The notes under the pieces: generated by a model
Seen by the model: the letters and a program-made list of their open reading frames with translations, nothing else
Told to the model about the DNA's origin: nothing
Database searches by the model: none
Shown: positions 8,004 to 16,216 of the stretch, in pieces
Layout of the letters: each line of letters begins with the position of its first letter
Numbering within the stretch: position 1 is the stretch's first letter
Program-made: the position numbers and the translations under genes
DNA from: JBBRLG01 sp038231495
Lineage (GTDB): Bacteria; Planctomycetota; Planctomycetia; Gemmatales; Gemmataceae
Assembly: GCA_038231495.1 (NCBI GenBank)
Contig: JBBRLG010000009.1
Span: 1 to 35,697 of the forward strand
Direction of reading: 5' to 3'
DNA length: 35,697 nt

Positions 8004-8032
8004 ATTGTAACTTACGTCCGGAGTTTGTTCAA
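8004..8032 (-). promoter_or_regulatory. Sigma-70-type promoter for hpf-ptsN-ptsH-ptsI
   Basis: On the minus strand TTGAAC (8027-8032), a 17-base spacer and TACAAT (8004-8009) form a good housekeeping promoter. Transcription would begin near 7997 and give a leader of about 60 bases before the hpf GTG. Confidence 0.62.
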
Positions 8033-8047
8033 TGGGCCGGGAGGTCC

Positions 8048-8088
8048 GCCGCTTGCGGCTGAGCGCGAATTGCAAAGCCGCAAGCGGC
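8048..8088. repeat. Palindromic repeat, GCCGCTTGCGGCT family, copy 2
   Basis: Perfect 13-bp arms at 8048-8060 and 8076-8088 with a 15-base loop. It lies between the end of the oxidoreductase gene and the hpf promoter, where it could stop read-through into the hpf operon. Confidence 0.85.
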
Positions 8089-8101
8089 ACAATCGTTTAG
8101 G

Positions 8102-9298
8102 TCACGGGCGACACAGCGGGTGCTTGAGCATCTTCCACGCCCCCTGCTCGGCGGCGCTGGCAACGCTCTGCGTAATGAAGTTCATGCCGTCCACGCCGTC
8201 GCCGACGCTGGGGTAGAGGCTGTGGGCCGCGTCGAACTTCTGGCCCGACGCCCGCAAGGCCATGTCGGCGTAGGCGGCGGTGTAGACGTTGGCGAACGCC
8301 TCCAGAAACGCCTCCGGGTGGCCGCTCGGCAGCCGGCACGAGTTCTTGGCCAGGTCCGTTGTGTAGGGCGCATTGGGGTCGCGCGTATACAGCTGGTGCG
8401 GCTTGCCGTTGCTGCGCAGCCACATCTTGTTCGGCTCTTCCTGGTGCCATTCGAGCGACGCTTTGGTGCCGTCAACCTCGATCCAGATGTCGTTCTCGCG
8501 GCCGTGCGAAATCTGCGATGCCGTGACGGTGCCGAGCGCGCCGTTCGTGTAGCGGATGACCGCGGTGCCGTAGTCGTCGAGCGCCCGACCCTCGACGAAG
8601 CTGCGTAGGTGGCACGAAATCTGGTCGGGGAGCAGGCCCGTGATGAAACGGCCCAGGTTGTAGGCGTGCGTGCCGATGTCGCCGAAGCAACCGGCCGCGC
8701 CGGACTTCTTCGGGTCGGTGCGCCAGCCGGCCTGCTTCTGGCCTTCTTGCTCCAGCTTCGTCCGCAGCCAGCCCTGGACGTAAAACGCGCGGACGGCGTT
8801 GATCTCGCCCAACTCGCCGGCCTTGACCATTTCGCGCGCCTGGCGCACGAGCGGATAGCCGGTGTAGTTGTGCGTCACGGCAAACACGACGCCGGACTTT
8901 TGCACGACCTTGGCCAGCTCCTCGGCCTGAGCGAGGTCGAAGGTCATGGGCTTGTCGCACAGGACGTTGAAGCCGGCCTCGGCGAACGCCTTGGCGATCT
9001 CGAAGTGTGTGTGGTTGGGGGTGGCGACCGACACGAAATCGACGCGCTCGGTGGCGGGCAATTTCAGCTCGGCGGCGACCATGTCCTGGTAGGAGCCGTA
9101 GGCGCGGTCGGGTTTGATGTCGTAGTCGGGTGCGGACGCCTTCGACCGGGCGGCGTCGGAGGAAAGGGCACCGGCGACGAGGGCGGCGCGGTTGTCCATG
9201 ACGGCGGCGATGCTGTGGACTTTGCCGATGAAGGCGCCCTGTCCGCCGCCGATGAGGCCCATGCGCAGTTTGCGGTTCAGCGGTGCGTTGACGGCCAT
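8102..9298 (-). CDS. Gfo/Idh/MocA family oxidoreductase
   Basis: NAD(P)-dependent sugar or cyclitol dehydrogenase-like enzyme of 398 residues, the usual length. The Rossmann fold is at the N-terminus (LRMGLIGGGQGAFIG), followed by VSVATPNHTHFEIAKAF. CDKPM is the family's EKP-type motif with the catalytic Lys, and GDIGTHAYNLGRF carries the expected catalytic His. No signal peptide is visible, so it is cytoplasmic. Substrate cannot be told from sequence; planctomycetes carry many paralogues thought to degrade complex glycans. GAAAGGA precedes the ATG. It follows trpC on the same strand with a 76-base gap and may be co-transcribed with it, though there is no obvious metabolic link. Confidence 0.92.
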   Translation of the reverse strand: MAVNAPLNRKLRMGLIGGGQGAFIGKVHSIAAVMDNRAALVAGALSSDAARSKASAPDYDIKPDRAYGSYQDMVAAELKLPATERVDFVSVATPNHTHFEIAKAFAEAGFNVLCDKPMTFDLAQAEELAKVVQKSGVVFAVTHNYTGYPLVRQAREMVKAGELGEINAVRAFYVQGWLRTKLEQEGQKQAGWRTDPKKSGAAGCFGDIGTHAYNLGRFITGLLPDQISCHLRSFVEGRALDDYGTAVIRYTNGALGTVTASQISHGRENDIWIEVDGTKASLEWHQEEPNKMWLRSNGKPHQLYTRDPNAPYTTDLAKNSCRLPSGHPEAFLEAFANVYTAAYADMALRASGQKFDAAHSLYPSVGDGVDGMNFITQSVASAAEQGAWKMLKHPLCRP

Positions 9299-9374
9299 GC
9301 GATGCGGGTCCTTTCGTGAAACGGGTCGTGCGGAGAGTTCGTGCGGATGTTGTATGCGCGGACGGGGCCGTGCG

Positions 9375-10160
9375 TCAGGGGACGCCGCGTAGTTCGTCGA
9401 GCTGTTTACCGATGTCCGCGGCGCGCATCAGGGTTTCGCCGACCAGGACCGCGCGGACGCCGTGCGCCTTCAGCCGGTCCAGGTCCGCGCGGGTGCGGAT
9501 GCCGCTCTCGCTCACCAGGCACACGTCCGGCGGCAGCCCGGCGGCCAGGTCGAGCGTGTGTTCCAGCCGCGTCACGAAGGTGCGCAGGTCGCGGTTATTG
9601 ACGCCGATGAGCCGCGCGCCGCTGTCCAGCACGCGCGGCAAGTTCTCGCGGTCGTACAGTTCCACCAGCGCCTGCAATCCCAACTCGGTCGCTTCGCGCA
9701 ACAGGCGGGACAACGCCTTGTCATCGAGAATCTCGGCGATGAGCAACACCGCGTCCGCGCCGGCGGCCCGTGCTTCGAGCAGCTGGTAACGGTCGATCAG
9801 GAAATCCTTGCGCAACAGCGGTACATTGACCGCAGCGCGGATGTTGTGCAAGTAAGAAAGGTGTCCCTGAAACGACGGCTCGTCGGTCAAGACGCTGACG
9901 CACGCAGCGCCGTGGCGCTCGTAAGTTTGGGCGATCCGAACCGGGTCGAAGTCGGCGCGCAGCACGCCCGCGGACGGCGATGCCTTTTTCACCTCGGCGA
10001 TGACCTGCACGTCGCCGCCGCGCTCCAGGGCCGCGCGGAAGTCGCGCGGCGGCGGCAGTGCCGCGATACGGCGCTCCAGCTCCGCCGCGGAGACGCGCGC
10101 CTGGGCCGCCGCGATTTCGCGCGGCTTGTCGGCCACGATCCGGTCGAGAATACTGCTCAT
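9375..10160 (-). CDS. trpC: Indole-3-glycerol phosphate synthase
   Basis: Ring-closing step of tryptophan synthesis: carboxyphenylaminodeoxyribulose phosphate to indole-3-glycerol phosphate. It has 261 residues, a complete single-domain TrpC barrel. Diagnostic segments are VIAEVKKASPSAG (catalytic Glu and Lys), LLRKDFLIDRYQ, GVNNRDLRTF and the phosphate-binding VSESGIRT and VLVGETLM. It starts at the ATG at 10160. No other trp gene is in the window, so the pathway is dispersed, as is usual in planctomycetes. Confidence 0.96.
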   Translation of the reverse strand: MSSILDRIVADKPREIAAAQARVSAAELERRIAALPPPRDFRAALERGGDVQVIAEVKKASPSAGVLRADFDPVRIAQTYERHGAACVSVLTDEPSFQGHLSYLHNIRAAVNVPLLRKDFLIDRYQLLEARAAGADAVLLIAEILDDKALSRLLREATELGLQALVELYDRENLPRVLDSGARLIGVNNRDLRTFVTRLEHTLDLAAGLPPDVCLVSESGIRTRADLDRLKAHGVRAVLVGETLMRAADIGKQLDELRGVP

Positions 10161-10182
10161 GGCTGGACTTGCCCCCGTCTTT

Positions 10183-10200
10183 GCCGCTTGCGGCTTTGCA
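10183..10200. repeat. Half copy of the GCCGCTTGCGGCT repeat
   Basis: A single arm, GCCGCTTGCGGCTTTGCA, with no second arm lies between divergent trpC and the CPBP gene. TTGCCG (10181-10186) overlapping this arm, a 17-base spacer and TAGGAT (10204-10209) would make a weak plus-strand promoter. This is speculative. Confidence 0.5.
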
Positions 10201-10247
10201 GTGTAGGATACAACCGCCCGCCCCCTTGTCCCCCCGGACAGCGACCC

Positions 10248-11201
10248 ATGCCGACCGTGCCAGCCGAACCGCCCCCGTCTGCACCGGAGCTACCCTTCGC
10301 CGCGCGGCTCTTGATTGTCAGCCTTTTCCTTTACCTGATTGTCTTCGTTTGGCTGACGGTTGCCTCCACGGTGTTGGAATCGTCCGGCTTTTTCGAGTGG
10401 TTCTACGGCTCCCGACCGGAAGGCACGGCATCGACGGTGATGCAGACGCGCCAGAACCTGTGGGTCGTTGCCCTGGCGTTTCCGTTCTGGACCGCTTCCG
10501 TGATCCTGTTCTTCCACCTTACCCGGTTCGTGTCCGCTGCCGCCATCGGCTTGACACTGTTCGACCTGGTGCCGAAGGTGTTGATCGGCGTTGCCGCGGC
10601 CCTCGTCCTGACTCCGGGCGTCCTGGGAATAAATTACGCCGCCGTCTGGCTCAGCAAGGACGTGCTCGGCGTGCCGGAGCAAGCCCACCCGCTCGCCTTG
10701 GCTGCCAAGCAAGGGATGTCGGTGGTGGAGTGGCTATTGCTGGCTTTCGCGGTCACGGCGGCGGCGCCGCTCTGGGAGGAACTGCTCAACCGCGGCGCGC
10801 TCCTGCGGCTCGCCATCGTACACCCGTGGGGTCCGCCCGTGGCAATCGGCGCGGCCCTGTTCATCGCCTTCGTCCTATCGGCAATCGGCGTGAGCGCAAC
10901 CGATGGTCTTTGGCCCTTCCTGTCGGCGAACCTGCCGACGCTCTTCGTCCTAACGATGGTGCCCGTCTATCTCGTGGTTCGGTGGTGGAGCAAAACCACC
11001 AACGCTCCGGCCGTGTTCGCCATCGCGCTTTTCTTCGCGGCCAACCATTCGTTCGCTTGGCCGACGCCGGTTGCGTTGTTCGTCCTGGCGCTGGGACTCG
11101 GCTACCTGACGGTGCGGACGGGCAGCCTCGTCCCGGCGATCGTCGTTCATAGTCTTTTTAACGGCGTGAGTTTCGTTTTGCTGGTGGCGGGATTCGCTTA
11201 G
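10248..11201 (+). CDS. CPBP family intramembrane metalloprotease
   Basis: Integral membrane protein of 317 residues related to CaaX prenyl endopeptidases (Rce1) and the bacteriocin-immunity 'Abi' proteins. It has about eight hydrophobic segments. The family motifs are present: EELLNR (E177, E178, R182), a second site NHSF (H267) and HSLFN (H301, N305), so it should be catalytically competent. I chose ATG 10248 because upstream codons belong to DNA antisense to trpC. It is followed 58 bases later by a permease gene on the same strand. Its substrate is unknown; roles in peptide or protein maturation are possible but not indicated by neighbours. Confidence 0.88.
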   Translation: MPTVPAEPPPSAPELPFAARLLIVSLFLYLIVFVWLTVASTVLESSGFFEWFYGSRPEGTASTVMQTRQNLWVVALAFPFWTASVILFFHLTRFVSAAAIGLTLFDLVPKVLIGVAAALVLTPGVLGINYAAVWLSKDVLGVPEQAHPLALAAKQGMSVVEWLLLAFAVTAAAPLWEELLNRGALLRLAIVHPWGPPVAIGAALFIAFVLSAIGVSATDGLWPFLSANLPTLFVLTMVPVYLVVRWWSKTTNAPAVFAIALFFAANHSFAWPTPVALFVLALGLGYLTVRTGSLVPAIVVHSLFNGVSFVLLVAGFA

Positions 11202-11259
11202 CTGGCGCCCGCACGCCTCTTCGAGGTGTGGCAATCGATCCCAACCTCGGAGGACGATC

Positions 11260-12456
11260 GTGCGTCCGTTCCTTGACCTGTGCCAAACCGGGCTGGCTGC
11301 CGTTCTCCTTCATCCGTTGCGGAGCGCGGTGACGGTCGTCGCTGTCGTCGCGGTGCTTGTGCCGTACCTCGTCGGCCTGGGCTTGTCCCAGGGGATCGAG
11401 GCGGAGGCCGAGGCGTCGGCTCGGTTCGGGGCCGACCTCTACGTCAGCGGCACCCAGTTCGGCCGCACCGTGCCGATTCCGCTGGAAGCCGCGGCAACGG
11501 TTCGTCGGCTGGACGGCGTGACGGAGGTCGTGCCGCGCATCGTCGGCGAGGTCGTGTTGGGCAAGGAGCGGGAACACGCCGTGCTTGTCGGCCTGCCGCC
11601 GGAACACTTTCCCGCCTGGGCGGACGCCGTCGAGGGCGAGTTGCCGCGACCGGGAACTGGGCCGAACGAATTGGTCATCGGCACAACCCTGGCCCGGCGG
11701 CTAAACTTGAAGGTCGGTTCCGTGGTGCCGCCCTTTTATCGCAACGACCGGGGCGAACGCCTGTCCCGCGTCATTGGCGTCTTCAAGGCCGACTGTCCGC
11801 TCTGGCAGGCGAACCTGATCCTGACCACGTTCGACACGGCAGCCGCGGTGTTCGACCAGGCGGGGTTGGCCACCGACCTGCTCGTGACGTGCCGGCCGGG
11901 GTATCAAGGCGTGGTGAGCCGGGCGCTCGAACAAGGCCCTGCGTTCAACGGCCCGGACAGCCGCGGCGCGATCCGGCCGCGCGTGACGGCCCGCGAAGAC
12001 CTGCTCGCCCTGTTGCCGCGGGGGCTGCTGCACCGCGAAGGCGTCTTCAACCTGCTTTTCCTGCTCGCCTTCGTGGTCGGCACCCTCGTGGTACTCGTCA
12101 CGTCGGGATTGGGGCTGGCCGAACGCCGGCGCGAGATCGGCATTCTCAAGGCGACCGGTTGGCAGACGGACGAAATTTTGTTGCGCAGCCTGGTCGAAAG
12201 CCTCGCGCTGAGCTTGGCGGGGGCGAGCGTGTCCATCCTGCTAGCGTGGGGGTGGCTGCGACTCCTCAACGGCTACGGCATCGCCGGCGTCTTTCTGGCC
12301 GGCGTCGATGCCGCGCCCGACTTCCCGGTGCCGTTCCGGCTGACGCCCGTTCCCGCGCTCCTTGCCTTCGTGCTATCGTTCGTGGTGATTCTGACCGGCA
12401 CGCTTTATTCCTCCTGGCGCGCGGCGACGGTGCCGCCGCGGGAAGCAATGCGCTGA
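11260..12456 (+). CDS. FtsX/MacB-type ABC transporter permease
   Basis: Inner-membrane permease of the MacB/LolC (FtsX) superfamily, 398 residues. One membrane helix lies near residues 17-40, followed by a large periplasmic domain (about 45-260). Three C-terminal helices follow, with GLAERRREIGILKATGWQTDEI, the coupling segment that contacts the ATPase. It starts with GTG at 11260 behind CGGAGGA. No ATP-binding partner is adjacent, so the ATPase must come from elsewhere. Such proteins usually export lipoproteins or peptides, or transmit mechanical force in the envelope. Confidence 0.87.
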   Translation: MRPFLDLCQTGLAAVLLHPLRSAVTVVAVVAVLVPYLVGLGLSQGIEAEAEASARFGADLYVSGTQFGRTVPIPLEAAATVRRLDGVTEVVPRIVGEVVLGKEREHAVLVGLPPEHFPAWADAVEGELPRPGTGPNELVIGTTLARRLNLKVGSVVPPFYRNDRGERLSRVIGVFKADCPLWQANLILTTFDTAAAVFDQAGLATDLLVTCRPGYQGVVSRALEQGPAFNGPDSRGAIRPRVTAREDLLALLPRGLLHREGVFNLLFLLAFVVGTLVVLVTSGLGLAERRREIGILKATGWQTDEILLRSLVESLALSLAGASVSILLAWGWLRLLNGYGIAGVFLAGVDAAPDFPVPFRLTPVPALLAFVLSFVVILTGTLYSSWRAATVPPREAMR

Positions 12457-12511
12457 AGTGCCGTAGCTTATTTGTGCGTAGGCAACACGCTCGCCTTTTC
12501 GAGGTAATGGC

Positions 12512-13537
12512 ATGACGAAACTCCATCTCTGGTGTGCGGCATTGCTCCTCCTGCTTCCCGGCAGTGCCTGGGCCGACGAAGCAACGACCGCGGCGGCGTT
12601 GAAGAAAGCCGGCGCGGTCCTGACCACGGACGACAACCAGCCGGGCAAGCCGGTCGTCGGCGTCAACTTCCTTCAGGGCAAGGTCACGCGCGCCACCATC
12701 CAACACGTTTGCCAACTGAAGAAGCTGCAAGAGCTGAATCTGGATTCCACAGAAGTTGCCGACGCCGATTTAATGGGCCTGGGCGAACTCGAGGCGTTGC
12801 GGTCGCTCGATTTGAACTTCACGTCCGTCGGCGACGCCGCGCTCAAGGAAGTGGCTGCCTTGAAAAACCTCCGGCACCTCGGCCTCACGAAAACGAAGGT
12901 GACGGGGGCGGGGTTGAAGACCCTGCGCGGCCTGAAAGACCTTCAGGAACTGTACCTGGGCCTGACGGGCATCGACGACGCGGCCTTGAAGGAGGTCGGC
13001 ACGTTTAGCGAATTGCGGACGCTGAACCTGTTCGAGACGAAGGTGACGGACGGCTGCGCCAAAGAACTGGGCGGCCTGAAAAAGCTACAAGCCCTGGACC
13101 TGACCCACACCGCCGTCACCGATGCCGTGCTGGCGGCGCTGCACGACATGCGGGACTTGCGCCTGCTCGACCTCCGGGAAACGGCGGTAACGGACAAGGG
13201 GCTGGCGCAATTGCGGGCGTGCAGGGGTCTCGAACAACTCTACCTCGCCTCGACGCGGGTGACGGACGCGGGCTTGAAAGACCTGGCCGGCCTCGAACAC
13301 CTGCGCATCCTGTACCTGGGCAACACCAAGGTCACGGACGCCGGCCTGAAAGAGCTGCGTGGCCTGAAAAACCTGCGCACGCTGGACCTCGCATCTACCG
13401 AAATAACCGACGCGGCGCTCCAGGAGATTGCCGAATGGCCGAATTTAAGGATCGTTTACATCGCAAAGACGAAAGTAACGGCGGCGGGCATCGCCGACCT
13501 CAAGAAAGCGCGCAAGGACCTCGAAGTCAACCGCTGA
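12512..13537 (+). CDS. Secreted leucine-rich-repeat protein
   Basis: Protein of 341 residues with a clear Sec signal peptide (hydrophobic LWCAALLLLLPGSAWA, cleavage before Asp23). It is otherwise made of about ten 24-residue leucine-rich repeats of the form LxxLxLxxTxVTDAGLKxL. This repeat type (RI/cysteine-containing-like, TxVTDxGLxxL) is abundant in planctomycetes and some plant-like LRR proteins. It probably acts in protein binding outside the cytoplasmic membrane. The partner is unknown. The ATG at 12512 follows GAGG at the proper distance. The repeats are well ordered with no frameshift. Confidence 0.9.
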   Translation: MTKLHLWCAALLLLLPGSAWADEATTAAALKKAGAVLTTDDNQPGKPVVGVNFLQGKVTRATIQHVCQLKKLQELNLDSTEVADADLMGLGELEALRSLDLNFTSVGDAALKEVAALKNLRHLGLTKTKVTGAGLKTLRGLKDLQELYLGLTGIDDAALKEVGTFSELRTLNLFETKVTDGCAKELGGLKKLQALDLTHTAVTDAVLAALHDMRDLRLLDLRETAVTDKGLAQLRACRGLEQLYLASTRVTDAGLKDLAGLEHLRILYLGNTKVTDAGLKELRGLKNLRTLDLASTEITDAALQEIAEWPNLRIVYIAKTKVTAAGIADLKKARKDLEVNR

Positions 13538-13669
13538 ACCATTTTCGGTCTTTTTCGCGCAATTCGCAAAAAACTGCTTGCGGACGCCCTGGACCTTCTG
13601 GTGAAATAGCCACCACGATCCCGACTGTTGGATCGGAACGCATCTGATTTTTTTTCAAGGAGGGACACC

Positions 13670-13915
13670 ATGTCTCGCGTCACGACGCCTCCGACCGCGA
13701 AGCCCGTCACCCCGACCGCCCAACCCGCTTCGCCCGTCACGACGGCGAAGGTTCCGCACGATCGCATTGCCATGCGGGCTTACGAGAAGTGGGTGCAGCG
13801 CGGCCGGCCGCAAGGTACCGACATGCAAGACTGGACCGAGGCGGAAGCCGAACTGATGAAGGAAGGGGTTCGCACCGGCGCCACCATGACCCAGCCCGCG
13901 CGGCCGCAACGCTGA
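13670..13915 (+). CDS. DUF2934 domain protein
   Basis: Small soluble protein of 81 residues. The N-terminal 30 residues are Thr/Pro-rich. The C-terminal half, IAMRAYEKWVQRGRPQGTD then DWTEAEAEL, is the DUF2934 signature. Function of the domain is unknown. The ATG at 13670 is set by the strongest Shine-Dalgarno in the window (AAGGAGGGA, 13657-13665), preceded by eight T residues; this suggests high expression. A strong terminator follows (13942-13972), so it is probably a one-gene transcript. Confidence 0.85.
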   Translation: MSRVTTPPTAKPVTPTAQPASPVTTAKVPHDRIAMRAYEKWVQRGRPQGTDMQDWTEAEAELMKEGVRTGATMTQPARPQR

Positions 13916-13941
13916 GACGCGGTTCGCCGACCTCTTTCCAG

Positions 13942-13972
13942 GCCCCCGTCGCACAGGACGGGGGCTTTCCAT
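13942..13972 (+). terminator. Terminator after the DUF2934 gene
   Basis: A nine-base stem GCCCCCGTC / GACGGGGGC (13942-13950 and 13957-13965) with a 6-base loop is followed by a pyrimidine- and T-rich tail (TTTCCATTT). It sits 27 bases after the stop codon. Confidence 0.72.
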
Positions 13973-13990
13973 TTCTCTCCCTGCCAACCC

Positions 13991-14755
13991 ATGACCATCG
14001 GCTTCCAGACGCCCCCACGCACCGATTCGCTCGTCAGTCGGATCGACCCCCGCTGGAAACTCGCGGCGCTGGCCGTGCTCCTCGTCGCCGTGACATGGGT
14101 TCAACACCTGCTGCCGACCGTTCTGTTCCTGACCGCCGCCTTGCTCCTCGCCTTGCTGGCCCGGTTGCCGGTCCGCTGGTATCTCCGACAACTCGGCGCG
14201 GCCCTGGGTTTCATTGCGCTGTTTGCCGCGCCGCTGCCGTTCCTGCTGGACGGACCGGGTTGGGTCTACACCTGGGGGCCGTTGCACGTCTCGGAACACG
14301 GCACCATTCTCGCCTTGAAGTTGTGCTGCAAGGTGGCGACCGTTTCGACGCTGGCCCTGGTGGTGTTGGCGACCGCGCCGTTGGAAACGACGCTCAAAGC
14401 GCTGCACGCGCTGCGGGTGCCGGGCTTGCTCGTGCAACTGCTCCTTTTGACGTACCGTTACATTGCCGTGCTGACGGACGAACTGGCCCGGCTGCGGGTC
14501 GCGGTGCGCGTGCGCGGCTACCGCAATCGCGTCAGCCGGCACAGCTACCGCACGGTCGGCCACGTCGCCGGCACGCTGCTGGTCCGCGGCTTCGAGCGCT
14601 CCGAACGGGTCGGCCACGCCATGCGCTGCCGCGGATTCGACGGCCGCTTCCGCTCTCTGACGGCGTTCCGCACGACGGCCGCCGATGTCCTGGCGTTTCT
14701 GATTGTGCTGGTGTACGTCGTCGGCGTGTGCCTGCTGGATCAGGGGGCACGCTAG
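13991..14755 (+). CDS. Energy-coupling factor transporter T component (CbiQ/EcfT-like)
   Basis: Membrane scaffold of an ECF/cobalt-type importer, 254 residues. It has about five or six hydrophobic helices and the two cytoplasmic Ala-Arg-Gly coupling motifs: AVRVRGYRNR and AMRCRGFDGRF. These bind the ATPase. It starts at ATG 13991, shortly after the terminator of the previous gene. The next gene, the A component, starts on the stop codon of this one (TAGTG), giving strict coupling. No S component (CbiM, NikM or a vitamin-binding EcfS) lies beside it, so the substrate cannot be inferred from here. Confidence 0.85.
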   Translation: MTIGFQTPPRTDSLVSRIDPRWKLAALAVLLVAVTWVQHLLPTVLFLTAALLLALLARLPVRWYLRQLGAALGFIALFAAPLPFLLDGPGWVYTWGPLHVSEHGTILALKLCCKVATVSTLALVVLATAPLETTLKALHALRVPGLLVQLLLLTYRYIAVLTDELARLRVAVRVRGYRNRVSRHSYRTVGHVAGTLLVRGFERSERVGHAMRCRGFDGRFRSLTAFRTTAADVLAFLIVLVYVVGVCLLDQGAR

Positions 14756-15504
14756 TGCGAGCCGCTGTGTCTCAACCCGCCGTCATCGCTGTTGACGACC
14801 TCCACTTCACCTACCCGGAAGGGCAACCCGCGCTCGACGGCATCTCCTTCGAGGTCGCCGGCGGCGAAAGCATCGGCCTCGTCGGCTCCAACGGCGCTGG
14901 TAAAACGACCCTGTTTCTGTGCCTTAGCGGCGTCCTGGTGCCGCGCGCGCGGTCGCTCCATGTTGGCGGCCTGGACGTTTGCCAGGCCGACCAACGGCGG
15001 CGGCTGGCGAGCCGCGTGGGCATCGTTTTCCAGAACAGCGACGATCAGTTGTTCAACTCGACCGTGTTCGACGACGTGGCGTTCGGCCCCCTTAACCTGG
15101 GACTGGCACCGGACGAGGTACGGCGGCGCGTGACCGAGGCGCTGGCCGAAGTGGGCATGACGGGCCAGGAGGAGCGCGTGCCGTTCCACCTGTCCGGCGG
15201 CGAAAAGCGGCGCGTGGCGCTGGCCGGCGTCCTGGCAATGCGGCCGGCAGTGCTGCTGCTGGACGAACCGTCCATGTCCCTCGACCCGCGCGGCCGCCGC
15301 GAACTGATTCGGCTGATAAACCAACTTGGCGGCACGCGGATCATCGCGTCGCACGATTTGGAGATGATCCTGCAAACCTGCGGACGCACCCTGCTGTTGG
15401 ACCGCGGCCGCATCGTCGCGGCGGGCAATTCGCGCACCCTACTGGCCGACGCGAAGCTGATGGACGACCACGGACTGGAAGTGCCGCTTAGTTTGCTCAG
15501 GTAA
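14755..15504 (+). CDS. Energy-coupling factor ABC ATPase (CbiO/EcfA-like)
   Basis: Cytoplasmic ATPase that powers the T component above; 249 residues from GTG 14755. Walker A is GSNGAGKTT, the Q-loop is VFQNSDDQLF (the DQLF form is typical of CbiO/EcfA), the signature is LSGGEKRRVALAGVL, Walker B is AVLLLDEPS and the switch His is in IIASHDLEMI. The GTG overlaps the upstream TAG by one base. A second GTG (14767) would give MSQPAVIAV and cannot be excluded. A single ATPase gene suggests a homodimeric A component. Confidence 0.92.
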   Translation: MRAAVSQPAVIAVDDLHFTYPEGQPALDGISFEVAGGESIGLVGSNGAGKTTLFLCLSGVLVPRARSLHVGGLDVCQADQRRRLASRVGIVFQNSDDQLFNSTVFDDVAFGPLNLGLAPDEVRRRVTEALAEVGMTGQEERVPFHLSGGEKRRVALAGVLAMRPAVLLLDEPSMSLDPRGRRELIRLINQLGGTRIIASHDLEMILQTCGRTLLLDRGRIVAAGNSRTLLADAKLMDDHGLEVPLSLLR

Positions 15505-15535
15505 GTAAGACTTTACGCAGAGGCCTTTCTTACTT
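15503..15535. terminator. Possible bidirectional terminator between convergent genes
   Basis: AAGTAAGA (15503-15510) and TCTTACTT (15528-15535) form an 8-bp stem that includes both stop codons of the convergent genes. The stem is short and the loop is 17 bases, so this is weak. Confidence 0.35.
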
Positions 15536-16021
15536 CACGCGAATCGACAGCTTCCACTTGCCGTCCTGTTTCAACAGTTCCAGCTTTTCCTTGTCGCCGT
15601 CCTCCTCGGTGTAGTTGACGGCCGCCTTGTCGCCGTCGATGGCAACCTTGTCGATCTTGCTGCCGGGCACGTCGCGGTACTTTGCGAGGAACGACTTGGA
15701 TTTGAGATAAAGTTTACCCGTCAACTTGCTCATGTCGTCGGCACTCAGGCCGAACGCCTTTTCGAGCTTGGCTTTCTCGTCGTCGCCGGCTTTGCCGTAA
15801 CTCGTCTGCACCGCCTTGGCGTGCTTGTCGGCGTCGTCGCGGGTGGTCGTGTCGAGTAAGGCCCAGATTTTTTCGTGGCCGCCCGCTTTAAGCGCGGCCT
15901 GAAACGCCACGAACGCCGCCTTCACGTCCTCCTCGGCGTCGGCGCGCACGGCGGTGGCCGTGAAGAGCACGACTGCCGGGATGAGGAGGAAGCCGAAGAC
16001 GTGCTGCGGTCGCCAATTCAT
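15530..16021 (-). CDS. Small secreted hypothetical protein
   Basis: Protein of 163 residues with a Sec signal peptide (VFGFLLIPAVVLFTATAVRA, cleavage before Asp28). The mature part is highly charged and Lys/Asp-rich. It begins with AEEDVKAAFVAFQAALKAGGHEKIWALL and ends with a beta-hairpin-like VNYTEEDGDKEKLELLKQDG-KWKLSIRVK. That pattern, a helix then a 'KWKL' end strand, resembles NTF2-like/DUF4878 lipocalin-size domains, but I do not recognise the family with certainty. There is no lipobox Cys, so it is periplasmic or extracellular. It is transcribed divergently from the SOD gene with a 195-base gap. Confidence 0.75.
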   Translation of the reverse strand: MNWRPQHVFGFLLIPAVVLFTATAVRADAEEDVKAAFVAFQAALKAGGHEKIWALLDTTTRDDADKHAKAVQTSYGKAGDDEKAKLEKAFGLSADDMSKLTGKLYLKSKSFLAKYRDVPGSKIDKVAIDGDKAAVNYTEEDGDKEKLELLKQDGKWKLSIRVK

Positions 16022-16216
16022 GGCCGTGTTACCTGTGGGTGAGCAAAGCGGTGAACGAACGCGCCTACTTTCGCAGAAGGGTGCCGGTTCGGCAAGGGAT
16101 TTGGCGGTGCTAATCCGTGGACATTGGCGCGGAGCCTGGTATCTTGCAAGGGGCCGCGCCGGGCCGGACGGGTCCGGTTATCCCGCCGTGGCCGCCTCAC
16201 ACCAAGGAGAACCTCC

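Noticed and set aside
13789..14754. In-frame upstream extension of the ECF ATPase through the T-component gene
   Set aside because: The stretch is the DUF2934 and CbiQ genes read in another frame; the ATPase fold starts right after GTG 14755.
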